In this document: piece by piece, positions 1 to 5,285 of the stretch
Numbering within the stretch: the stretch's first letter is position 1
Layout: every line of letters starts with the position of its first letter
NCBI GenBank assembly: GCA_944384285.1
Contig: CALWSX010000136.1
Location: forward strand, 1 to 6,340
DNA length: 6,340 nucleotides
From: an uncultured Lachnospiraceae bacterium
Lineage (GTDB): Bacteria; Bacillota; Clostridia; Lachnospirales; Anaerotignaceae
Direction: 5' to 3'
Position numbers and translations under genes: made by a program
Notes under the pieces: model-generated
What the model saw: the letters and a program-made list of their open reading frames with translations, nothing else
What the model was told of the DNA's origin: nothing
Databases searched by the model: none

Positions 1-1588
1 CTTCCGGTTTTCCTTTTACACCATTTAATATTTCTGCAAGTGCATTAGGGTGAACCTCTGTTTTTGCACCTTTTATTCTAAGTCCAAAATTTGAAAGAAA
101 TTCACTGAGTTTTATAAGTTTCTCGGAATCAGGCGCCTCATGAACCCTGTATACAAAAGGTATGTTTTGCCAAAAAGCATCTTCCGCAACGCATTCATTG
201 GCTGCAAGCATAAATTCTTCTATAAGATTTGTTGCCTCATTTTGTTCTCTTGGCACAATATCGTATGGTTTCCCATTTTCATCAACAAGTATTTTTGCTT
301 CTGGAAAATCAAAGTTTATAGAACCTCTCTTATCCCTTTTTTGGTGAAGAATTTTTCTAAGTTCGTCCATTTTAAGAAGCATTGGTATAACGTCTTTTAT
401 TTCTTCTGTAGTTTCGTCTTTTATACCCTTAATTACCTTTTCAACTACAGTATAAGATAAACGTCTGTGAGTTTTAATTACAGATTCTACAATTCTGTAA
501 GACTTAACCTCTCCTGATTTATTTATATCCATAATACAGCTTAATGCAAGTCTATTTACATTTGGATTTAAAGAACAAATACCATTTGAAAGTTTATGAG
601 GAAGCATAGGTATAACCCTATCAACAATATAAACGCTTGTTCCTCTTTTTAAAGCCTCTTTATCAAGATATGAATTTTCTTTTACATAATTGGTTACGTC
701 TGCAATATGGACACCAAGTCTGTAAAAATTATCAAAAACTTCAAGAGAAACGGCATCATCAAGGTCCTTTGCGTCCTCACCGTCAATAGTAACCATCAAA
801 ACATCTCTTAAATCCTCTCTGCCCTTCATGTCTTCTTCAGGCACTTCGTCAGGTATGTTTTCTATCTGGTCCATTACTTCAGGCGGAAATTCAACCGGTA
901 TATCATAATCTTTTATAACAGAAAGTATATCAACTCCCGGATCGTTTATATGACCTAATATTTCTTTAATTCTGCCTTCCGGATTTCTTCCGTTTTCACT
1001 CCATTTTGTAATTTCAACAACAACTTTATGGCCCGTTTCCGCGCCTTTTGAATTATCTTTAGAAACAAAAATGTCATAAGCGTATTTCTTTTCATCAGGA
1101 ATTACAAAACCGTAACCCTTAGATTTTTCAAAACGCCCAACAATTTCTTTTTTGCCTCTTTCAATAATTTTTATAATTTCGCCTTCACATCTTGAATCTT
1201 TTTTTGCAGGCTTAACAATTTTACAAAGAACTCTGTCTTTGTGCATAGCTCCCATAGTTCTGTCAGGAGGTATAAAAATATCCTGTGAGTCTTCCCCATC
1301 AACAACTACAAACCCAAATCCGCGCATATTCCCAACAAATGTGCCTGTTTCCATATTGAGTTTTTTTGTGGATTGGATCTTACCTTTTTTTGTTTCTATT
1401 ATTTTGCCTTCTTTTAAAAGTTCCTCAACAACTTTTGAAAAAAGTTCTCTTTCTTCCATTGCGACATTCATAAAGTCCCTAATATCATTTTTTTTCATAG
1501 GAACATAGCCGTCATAATCGTTTATAAAAGAGTATACCTTGGCTTTTTTTTCGTTAAAAACTATTTCGTCAAACTGAGGTGATGACAT
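1..1588 (-). CDS. rnr: Ribonuclease R (3'-5' exoribonuclease), C-terminus cut off by the left window edge
   Basis: RNase R degrades structured RNA processively from the 3' end and takes part in mRNA decay, rRNA quality control and tmRNA-linked turnover in the cytoplasm. Only residues 1-529 are in the window, against roughly 700-800 for the family. Visible in order are an N-terminal winged-helix region (about 10-75), cold-shock domain 1 (about 81-127, with RGFGFV at 89-94), cold-shock domain 2 (about 149-195, with KGYGFV at 157-162) and the RNB catalytic domain from about 255. The RNB signature DGEDAKDLDDAV starts at D269, so D269, D275, D277 and D278 match the four metal-binding aspartates. 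Y320 in GTSVY likely matches the RNA-stacking tyrosine, and PMLPHKLSNGICSLNP (327-342) is typical of the family. The rest of RNB and the S1 domain lie outside. The start is ATG at 1586-1588 with GGAGGG at 1595-1600, six bases upstream. It lies 31 nt after the thioesterase gene and is probably co-transcribed with it. No frameshift is seen. Confidence 0.96.
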   Translation of the reverse strand, partial: MSSPQFDEIVFNEKKAKVYSFINDYDGYVPMKKNDIRDFMNVAMEERELFSKVVEELLKEGKIIETKKGKIQSTKKLNMETGTFVGNMRGFGFVVVDGEDSQDIFIPPDRTMGAMHKDRVLCKIVKPAKKDSRCEGEIIKIIERGKKEIVGRFEKSKGYGFVIPDEKKYAYDIFVSKDNSKGAETGHKVVVEITKWSENGRNPEGRIKEILGHINDPGVDILSVIKDYDIPVEFPPEVMDQIENIPDEVPEEDMKGREDLRDVLMVTIDGEDAKDLDDAVSLEVFDNFYRLGVHIADVTNYVKENSYLDKEALKRGTSVYIVDRVIPMLPHKLSNGICSLNPNVNRLALSCIMDINKSGEVKSYRIVESVIKTHRRLSYTVVEKVIKGIKDETTEEIKDVIPMLLKMDELRKILHQKRDKRGSINFDFPEAKILVDENGKPYDIVPREQNEATNLIEEFMLAANECVAEDAFWQNIPFVYRVHEAPDSEKLIKLSEFLSNFGLRIKGAKTEVHPNALAEILNGVKGKPE

Positions 1589-1594
1589 AAATAT

Positions 1595-1600
1595 CCCTCC
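1595..1600 (-). promoter_or_regulatory. Ribosome binding site of rnr
   Basis: GGAGGG read on the minus strand, six bases before the rnr ATG. It fixes the rnr start inside the short gap after the thioesterase gene and suggests independent, efficient translation initiation within the operon. Confidence 0.8.
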
Positions 1601-1619
1601 TTTTTAAATAATGGGAAAA

Positions 1620-2381
1620 TCAGTCTTTTTCATAAGGGCAAATGTCAAACTCTGCTACACAAGACTCTCTGTCAGGTCTTTCAAAAACAGCAAAAAATTT
1701 GCTTTTGTCTTCGGTTAAATAACCTTTTGCAATTACAGTATCCCCAAGGCGAAGCTCTTTTTTATAATGGACTTTGCATGAAGAAATATCATAGTTTTGG
1801 AATATATCATCTGGCAAAAGTCCGATTGCCCATTCAATATATTTTGTATTATTTACAGGTCTGTTTGTATCTGTATCACGTCTTCTTACAGTAAATTCAT
1901 CTTCAGAAACAAGAATTCTTTCAGATGTTTCATCTATTGTAAAATCGTCCATGGAAAGAACAGGTGGTATATCACAAAGATATGCTTTTGCAACCCTTTC
2001 TTCTACATTTTTAAGACGTCTTTTTTCCATATCTAAAAGCGCCCATCTTGAAAATCCATCAATAATAACATTTCCTTCGGCATCTTTTACTTGATAGCTT
2101 CTTGTAGCCATACATTTTTCACAAAAATCTGACCAAGTCGAAATATTAAGTACTTCACCATATTTAGGTCGTCTTTTTATTTTTACGGCTTGATTTATAA
2201 CAGCCCAACCCATTTTTTTCTCAGCAAGTACTGAAAGACCGTCATTAATAGCTTCAGAATGAGCTATAGTTACATCTTGAAAGTATGCAAAAAGACCCGC
2301 AAGAGTCATATAAAACTTATTATCTCTACAAAATGTAACTGAATATTCAACCATTCTTTCAGCACTAAATTTTTCACCCAT
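1620..2381 (-). CDS. Acyl-ACP thioesterase (FatA/FatB family, double hotdog), atypical active site
   Basis: Family members hydrolyse fatty acyl-ACP in the cytoplasm, releasing free fatty acid and ending chain elongation. The 253-aa length fits bacterial members, which have two fused hotdog folds. The N-terminal hotdog (about 5-118) carries the substrate-side pattern: a helix with FAYFQDVTIAHSEA (31-44), then GWAVINQAVKIKRRPKYGE (58-76) and the STW strand at 81-83. The C-terminal hotdog (about 160-253) carries DTDTNRPVNNTKYIEW (169-184), the counterpart of the family's DxNxHVNNxKYIxW. D171 and N173 are kept, and E209 lies 36 residues after N173, as in plant FatB. The histidine position is P175, which is unusual. 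The start is ATG at 2381 preceded by AAGGGGGA. It lies 32 nt after cls and 31 nt before rnr, same strand. The family call is firm; activity with Pro175 is uncertain. Confidence 0.9.
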   Translation of the reverse strand: MGEKFSAERMVEYSVTFCRDNKFYMTLAGLFAYFQDVTIAHSEAINDGLSVLAEKKMGWAVINQAVKIKRRPKYGEVLNISTWSDFCEKCMATRSYQVKDAEGNVIIDGFSRWALLDMEKRRLKNVEERVAKAYLCDIPPVLSMDDFTIDETSERILVSEDEFTVRRRDTDTNRPVNNTKYIEWAIGLLPDDIFQNYDISSCKVHYKKELRLGDTVIAKGYLTEDKSKFFAVFERPDRESCVAEFDICPYEKD

Positions 2382-2413
2382 AACAACAATTCCCCCTTAT
2401 TAATATATATAAA

Positions 2414-3880
2414 TTAAAGCATAGGAGAAAACAGCCTTGAAATACCTTCTCGTATTTTAAATATGTTTCCTCTGTTATTGTATTTTTCCATATCCATTTC
2501 TTCACAGCTTAAAAGATCCTCAAGGAAATTTCTCTCTATTTCCTTTGAAACTTCTTCATCAAATATAAACGCGTTTACCTCAAAATTAAGGTCAAAACTT
2601 CTAATATCAAAATTCGATGTTCCTATGGTCGAAGCATAACCATCAACTGAGATAACTTTACTGTGAATAAACCCATTTTTATATTGATAACATTTTACAC
2701 CGGAGTCCAAAAGCTCTCCCAAATATGACATACTTGTCCAGTATACAAAAGGATGATCTGGATTTGCAGGTATAATAACTCTAACATCGACTCCGGAACG
2801 AGCCGCTGTTTTAAGCGCGTCCATTATAGAATCATCTGGTACAAAATAAGGCGTAGCAATATATATATTTTTTCTTGCTCTAGTCATTATTTTAAATATA
2901 CTGTTTTTAATTCTCTTTCTTTTAACATCAGGACCGCTTGATACAATTTGTACATTTGTACCTTTAATATTTTCTTTTGCAGGAAACAAGTCTGTTGTAA
3001 TTTTTGCTTTATTTTTCTTTGAAGTAAAATTCCAGTCATTTAAAAATACAATATTTAAAAAATCAACTGCATCTCCACAAATTCTTAAATGCGAATCACG
3101 CCAATTTCCAAATCTTTTAACAAGGCCCAGGTATTCGTCCCCGACATTAAATCCTCCTACATAACCTATTTCTCCGTCAACCACAACTATTTTTCTATGA
3201 TTTCTGAAGTTTATTCGTGTAAAGTTTGGCGGAAGAAACATTTCAACATTCCCTCCGGCCTCTTTAAGTTCATCAAAAAATGTTTTTGAAACCTTTCGGC
3301 AGCCCATACCATCATACAAAACTCTAACGCACACGCCTTCTCTTGCTTTTTGTGCCAAAAGCTTCATAATGGCGTTCCCAAGTTTATCATCACGTATTAT
3401 GTAATATTCGAAATGAATAAACTTTTTTGCGTTTTTCATATCATTCATAAGGCTGTTAAATTTATCGTCACCCTTACCAAAAACCTGTATTTTATTGTTA
3501 TTTGTGAGGATTGTATCGGAATTTATATTTAAATAAACCGCATCATCAAATATACTTTTTGGTAAAATAGGATCTTTATTTTCTGAAATTTTTCTTTGAT
3601 TAAATATTTCATCTGAATATCTATTGTTATTTTCTAAAAACTCCTTTAAGAAACGACTGTCGTTATTATATTTTTCCATAAACATTCTTTCTTTTTTTGC
3701 ATTTCTTCCAAATATAAGGTAAACGCAGAATCCAACAACAGGAAGATAAATAAAAACAAGGAGCCAAGCCCATGTACTTGCGGGATTTTTTCTTTCAAAA
3801 AATATTACTATAAAAGATAAAACTATGTTTATCAAATATACCCACAAAAAAATGCCTGAAGTTAAAAAAGAAAACGGCAT
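2414..3880 (-). CDS. cls: Cardiolipin synthase (phospholipase D superfamily, bacterial Cls)
   Basis: This membrane enzyme makes cardiolipin by joining two phosphatidylglycerol molecules and releasing glycerol. The product is 488 aa, normal for Gram-positive Cls. Residues about 8-28 and 36-57 are two membrane segments, the second inside the PLDc_N motif (ERKNPASTWAWLLVFIYLPV, 29-48, then IFGRN). Two HKD catalytic motifs follow: H228, K230 and D235 in NHRKIVVVDG, and H406, K408 and D413 in IHSKVISVDG. Each is followed by the expected glycine-rich or GTSNFD segment. The protein ends RLFSPML, close to the usual RLFSPLL tail. An in-frame ATG at 3913 would add 11 residues. I choose the ATG at 3880 because CGGAGGG lies just upstream of it, the earlier ATG has no such site, and the hydrophobic N-terminus then begins as in the family. 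It is the first gene of a probable cls-thioesterase-rnr operon. Confidence 0.96.
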   Translation of the reverse strand: MPFSFLTSGIFLWVYLINIVLSFIVIFFERKNPASTWAWLLVFIYLPVVGFCVYLIFGRNAKKERMFMEKYNNDSRFLKEFLENNNRYSDEIFNQRKISENKDPILPKSIFDDAVYLNINSDTILTNNNKIQVFGKGDDKFNSLMNDMKNAKKFIHFEYYIIRDDKLGNAIMKLLAQKAREGVCVRVLYDGMGCRKVSKTFFDELKEAGGNVEMFLPPNFTRINFRNHRKIVVVDGEIGYVGGFNVGDEYLGLVKRFGNWRDSHLRICGDAVDFLNIVFLNDWNFTSKKNKAKITTDLFPAKENIKGTNVQIVSSGPDVKRKRIKNSIFKIMTRARKNIYIATPYFVPDDSIMDALKTAARSGVDVRVIIPANPDHPFVYWTSMSYLGELLDSGVKCYQYKNGFIHSKVISVDGYASTIGTSNFDIRSFDLNFEVNAFIFDEEVSKEIERNFLEDLLSCEEMDMEKYNNRGNIFKIREGISRLFSPML

Positions 3881-3887
3881 GGTTTTT

Positions 3888-3893
3888 CCCTCC
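3888..3893 (-). promoter_or_regulatory. Ribosome binding site that decides the cls start
   Basis: Read on the minus strand, GGAGGG followed by AAAAACC and ATG. Its spacing suits the ATG at 3880 and not the upstream in-frame ATG at 3913, whose own upstream sequence is plain A/T. This supports the 488-residue product. Confidence 0.8.
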
Positions 3894-3899
3894 GAAGTA

Positions 3900-3930
3900 A
3901 AGTTTATATACAAATTAAGTTTATTACAAA
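3900..3930. repeat. Tandem imperfect direct repeat in the cls leader
   Basis: AAGTTTATATACAAA (3900-3914) is followed by AAGTTTATTACAAA (3917-3930), which differs by one missing base; the period is 17. The second copy overlaps a 6-bp inverted repeat, AAGTTT (3917-3922) and AAACTT (3929-3934). Two near-copies between promoter and start codon could be a regulator site, but low-complexity A/T sequence makes chance plausible. Confidence 0.4.
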
Positions 3931-3945
3931 ACTTGTTTTAGATTT

Positions 3946-3974
3946 AATTTATCACGTTTTAAATTTAAAATCAA
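3946..3974 (-). promoter_or_regulatory. Candidate sigma-A promoter for the cls-thioesterase-rnr operon
   Basis: On the minus strand there is TTGATT (3969-3974) as -35, a 17-base spacer, and TAAATT (3946-3951) as -10, with TGA just upstream of the -10 as in extended -10 promoters. Transcription would start near 3940 and leave a leader of about 60 nt. Each hexamer matches consensus at four of six positions. In sequence this A/T-rich other choices exist, for example TTGTAA at 3921-3926 with TATAAA downstream but only a 15-base spacer. The exact site is therefore tentative. Confidence 0.4.
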
Positions 3975-4049
3975 ATATAATTTTTATATTTATAAAAAGA
4001 TTATTCCACTTCTTACAAGTAAATTATACTACTATATACGCAGATAATC

Positions 4050-4078
4050 AAAAATATTTGAACAAATTAAATATTTTT
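4050..4078. repeat. Perfect 10-bp A/T inverted repeat upstream of the rightward promoter
   Basis: AAAAATATTT (4050-4059) and AAATATTTTT (4069-4078) are exact inverted copies around a 9-base loop, ending about 20 bases upstream of the -35 of the next gene. It is not flanked by any gene end, so it is not an obvious terminator. It may be an upstream promoter element, a protein site, or chance in A/T-rich DNA. Confidence 0.4.
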
Positions 4079-4099
4079 TACTTATATAGAAAAAATCTG

Positions 4100-4128
4100 T
4101 TTAAATATTACAAAATATGTGCTACAAT
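4100..4128 (+). promoter_or_regulatory. Extended -10 sigma-A promoter of the 149-aa membrane protein gene
   Basis: TTTAAA (4100-4105) as -35, a 17-base spacer, and TACAAT (4123-4128) as -10, preceded by TGC to give the extended TGn motif. The -10 matches consensus at five of six. Transcription would start near 4135, giving a leader of about 36 nt to the ATG at 4171. The in-frame ATG at 4147 would lie only about 12 nt into the transcript, without a Shine-Dalgarno site. Confidence 0.6.
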
Positions 4129-4152
4129 ATATAGGAATTTTTAAAAATGGAA

Positions 4153-4160
4153 AAAGGAGA
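4153..4160 (+). promoter_or_regulatory. Ribosome binding site deciding the start at 4171
   Basis: AAAGGAGA, ten bases before the ATG at 4171. It overlaps the first codons of the longer reading from 4147, so that longer reading would place the ribosome site inside the coding region. The shorter protein is preferred. Confidence 0.75.
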
Positions 4161-4170
4161 GATACTAAAA

Positions 4171-4620
4171 ATGTCAGTAGGCGATATTTTACTTATTGTA
4201 ACAATTGTAGTTGTTGCTGTATTCGGAGGGCTTTACTACTTTAACAAAAAAAGAATGGGTAAATATATGGAAGCTGAAAGTCTTATAGAAAATAAAAAGA
4301 CAGTCGCTTCTATATATGTAATAGATAAAAAATATACAAGACCAACTGCCGATAATCTTCCAAAAGCTGTATATGAATCTATTCCTACAACAGGTCGTAT
4401 GCGTAAAATGGCTATTGTAAAAGCAAAAGTTGGTCCTCAAATCGTCACTCTTATGTGTGATAAAAATGTTTTTGAAGCACTTACACCTAAAAAAACTGTA
4501 AAAGTAGAGCTTGCAGGAATTTATATTGTAAGTGTTGTGGGCCTTGACCTTTCAAAGAAAAAGAAAAAAACTTTTACAGAAAAAATGAAGCTTTATATTG
4601 ATAAAAACAAAAATTCATAA
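4171..4620 (+). CDS. Single-pass membrane protein of unknown function (149 aa)
   Basis: I cannot assign a named family, though the general form resembles short conserved hypothetical proteins of Clostridia. One hydrophobic segment (about 5-24: DILLIVTIVVVAVFGGLYYF) is followed directly by NKKRMGK, so by the positive-inside rule the N-terminus faces out and the rest is cytoplasmic. The soluble part (about 32-128) looks like a compact alpha/beta or beta-rich domain: strand-like ASIYVIDKKY (47-56), NLPKAVYESIP (62-72), MAIVKAKVGPQIVTLMC (80-96) and VKVELAGIYIVSVVGL (110-125). It has one cysteine, C96. The tail is lysine-rich (129-133 and 138-147) and may touch lipid headgroups or nucleic acid; that is inference. 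The start at 4171 is chosen by its ribosome site. The gene has its own promoter and terminator, so it is probably monocistronic. It is divergent from the cls operon. Confidence 0.85.
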   Translation: MSVGDILLIVTIVVVAVFGGLYYFNKKRMGKYMEAESLIENKKTVASIYVIDKKYTRPTADNLPKAVYESIPTTGRMRKMAIVKAKVGPQIVTLMCDKNVFEALTPKKTVKVELAGIYIVSVVGLDLSKKKKKTFTEKMKLYIDKNKNS

Positions 4621-4640
4621 TACAAATATTTAAGAGTAGA

Positions 4641-4680
4641 AGAGTTTTAAAAGTTAGATGTTTTTAAAACTCTTTTTTAT
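4641..4680 (+). terminator. Intrinsic terminator after the 149-aa membrane protein gene
   Basis: AGAGTTTTAAAA (4641-4652) pairs perfectly with TTTTAAAACTCT (4662-4673) around a 9-base loop, and pairing can extend outward by about three more bases. A T-rich run follows. It begins 20 bases after the stop codon. The stem is A/T-rich, as is usual in such genomes. It should separate this gene from the pair downstream. Confidence 0.88.
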
Positions 4681-4690
4681 TTTTTTACTT

Positions 4691-4732
4691 CATGTGGACA
4701 ACTTTATTTGTAACTTAAAATTAAACCACATG
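4691..4732. repeat. Widely spaced 7-bp inverted repeat CATGTGG / CCACATG
   Basis: CATGTGG (4691-4697) and CCACATG (4726-4732) are exact inverted copies separated by 28 bases. They stand out because they are among the few G/C-containing words in this gap. No T-run follows, so it is not a terminator. The arms flank the candidate -35 TTGTAA (4708-4713), a suitable position for a looping or dimeric regulator. No regulator family is recognised. Confidence 0.4.
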
Positions 4733-4736
4733 TAAT
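4708..4736 (+). promoter_or_regulatory. Candidate promoter P1 of the exported-protein/YycH-like pair
   Basis: TTGTAA (4708-4713), a 17-base spacer and TGTAAT (4731-4736), matching consensus at four and five of six positions. It competes with the perfect TATAAT at 4758-4763, which lacks a good -35 at the usual distance. Either or both could drive the two downstream genes; the leader would be about 70-100 nt. Confidence 0.35.
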
Positions 4737-4743
4737 ATAACTG

Positions 4744-4767
4744 TAACATTAGAGGAGTATAATGTTA
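4744..4767. promoter_or_regulatory. 8-bp dyad overlapping a consensus -10 box: candidate operator/promoter P2
   Basis: TAACATTA (4744-4751) and TAATGTTA (4760-4767) form a perfect inverted repeat with 8 bases between. The right arm overlaps TATAAT (4758-4763), a six-of-six match to the sigma-A -10. No good -35 is found at 16-18 bases, so this promoter may need an activator, or the dyad may be a repressor site. The arrangement is typical of a dimeric regulator site, but no specific regulator can be named. Confidence 0.4.
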
Positions 4768-4825
4768 TAAACAAAATAGTATAACTATATAATAATCTTT
4801 TTTACATATATTAAAATATTTAAAA

Positions 4826-4833
4826 AAGGAGGG
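4826..4833 (+). promoter_or_regulatory. Ribosome binding site supporting a TTG start
   Basis: AAGGAGGG lies seven bases before the TTG at 4841. No in-frame ATG or GTG lies at a suitable distance, and the TTG opens directly into MKKLF, a typical signal peptide beginning, so the TTG start is well supported. Confidence 0.85.
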
Positions 4834-4840
4834 TATTGTT

Positions 4841-5272
4841 TTGAAAAAATTATTTGTTTCTTTTTCTTTTTTTATAATTTTAACTATGCTATTTACAACA
4901 TCTATTTTTGCTAATACAATAGTAGGTAATCCAACTAATTATACTATAAATGAATTTTCAACCTCAACATTTGAAGAAAGCATTAATATTACAGGAAACT
5001 GTGATGACGGAACTGTTGTAACTTTTGATATTTCAAACAACAGCGGAGAAACATCCTATACTCAAGATGTTAAAAAAACAGGCATATTTTATAAAAATAT
5101 ACCTTTAAGCCTTGGTAAAAATTATATTAATCTTACTTTTGAAAAAAGCGGATTTGATTCCGTAAGTGAAGAATATACTGTTATTCGTCTCTCTGAAAAT
5201 GTAAAAAAAGAACTCGAAGAGTATACTTGCGTTTCTCAAATTAACGTTATTTCTTGGTTACCTTCTAATTAA
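4841..5272 (+). CDS. Exported protein with one Ig-like beta-sandwich domain (143 aa, TTG start)
   Basis: The N-terminus is a clear Sec signal peptide: KK at 2-3, a hydrophobic core (about 5-19), and a probable signal peptidase I site after A24 (SIFA/NT). There is no lipobox cysteine, so the mature protein of about 119 residues should be secreted or wall-associated. It has no LPXTG, LysM or SH3 motif. Residues about 28-116 have the rhythm of a bacterial Ig-like sandwich: FEESINITGNCDDGTVVTFDI (44-64), KKTGIFYKNIPLSLGKNYINLTF (78-100) and SEEYTVIRL (109-117). The middle segment fits the common sG.F...i.L..G.N.I pattern. The mature part has two cysteines, C54 and C130, which could form a disulfide. 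No family name can be given. It is followed after 13 nt by the YycH-like gene, so the two are probably one operon and may act together outside the membrane. Confidence 0.85.
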   Translation: MKKLFVSFSFFIILTMLFTTSIFANTIVGNPTNYTINEFSTSTFEESINITGNCDDGTVVTFDISNNSGETSYTQDVKKTGIFYKNIPLSLGKNYINLTFEKSGFDSVSEEYTVIRLSENVKKELEEYTCVSQINVISWLPSN

Positions 5273-5274
5273 AC

Positions 5275-5280
5275 GGTGAT
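5275..5280 (+). promoter_or_regulatory. Shifted ribosome binding site (GGTGAT) of the YycH-like gene
   Basis: The 13-nt gap holds GGTGAT five bases before the ATG. This matches the right part of the full anti-SD complement AAGGAGGTGATC rather than its GGAGG core. It is the weakest ribosome site in the window, so translation may depend partly on ribosomes finishing the upstream gene. Confidence 0.6.
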
Positions 5281-5285
5281 TTTTG

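Noticed and set aside
140..460. 106-aa plus-strand open frame
   Set aside because: It lies fully inside rnr on the other strand; its Phe/Tyr/Cys-rich product has no ribosome site or domain and is an antisense shadow.
1152..1508. 118-aa plus-strand open frame, Ser/Ile/Phe-rich
   Set aside because: Antisense to the cold-shock and N-terminal part of rnr. The hydrophobic look comes from reading Lys/Glu/Asp-rich codons backward.
1797..2036. 79-aa plus-strand open frame
   Set aside because: Antisense to the conserved C-terminal hotdog of the thioesterase; no ribosome site.
2753..3532. Three short plus-strand frames (2753-2941, 3089-3289, 3350-3532)
   Set aside because: All lie antisense to cls, a clear full-length enzyme, and show no start signals or recognisable content.
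3881..3913. 11-residue N-terminal extension of cardiolipin synthase from the ATG at 3913
   Set aside because: The extension encodes the ribosome binding site (SEGK region) of the downstream ATG and has no upstream ribosome site of its own.
4147..4170. 8-residue N-terminal extension of the membrane protein from the ATG at 4147
   Set aside because: It would sit about 12 nt from the predicted transcript start, and its own codons contain the ribosome site used by the ATG at 4171.
4189..4440. 83-aa minus-strand open frame
   Set aside because: Antisense to the 149-aa membrane protein gene, which has promoter, ribosome site and terminator on its own strand.
4621..4840. Riboswitch or small RNA in the gap before the exported-protein gene
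   Set aside because: Apart from the terminator and the listed dyads, the gap is simple A/T-rich sequence with no conserved riboswitch core that I recognise.
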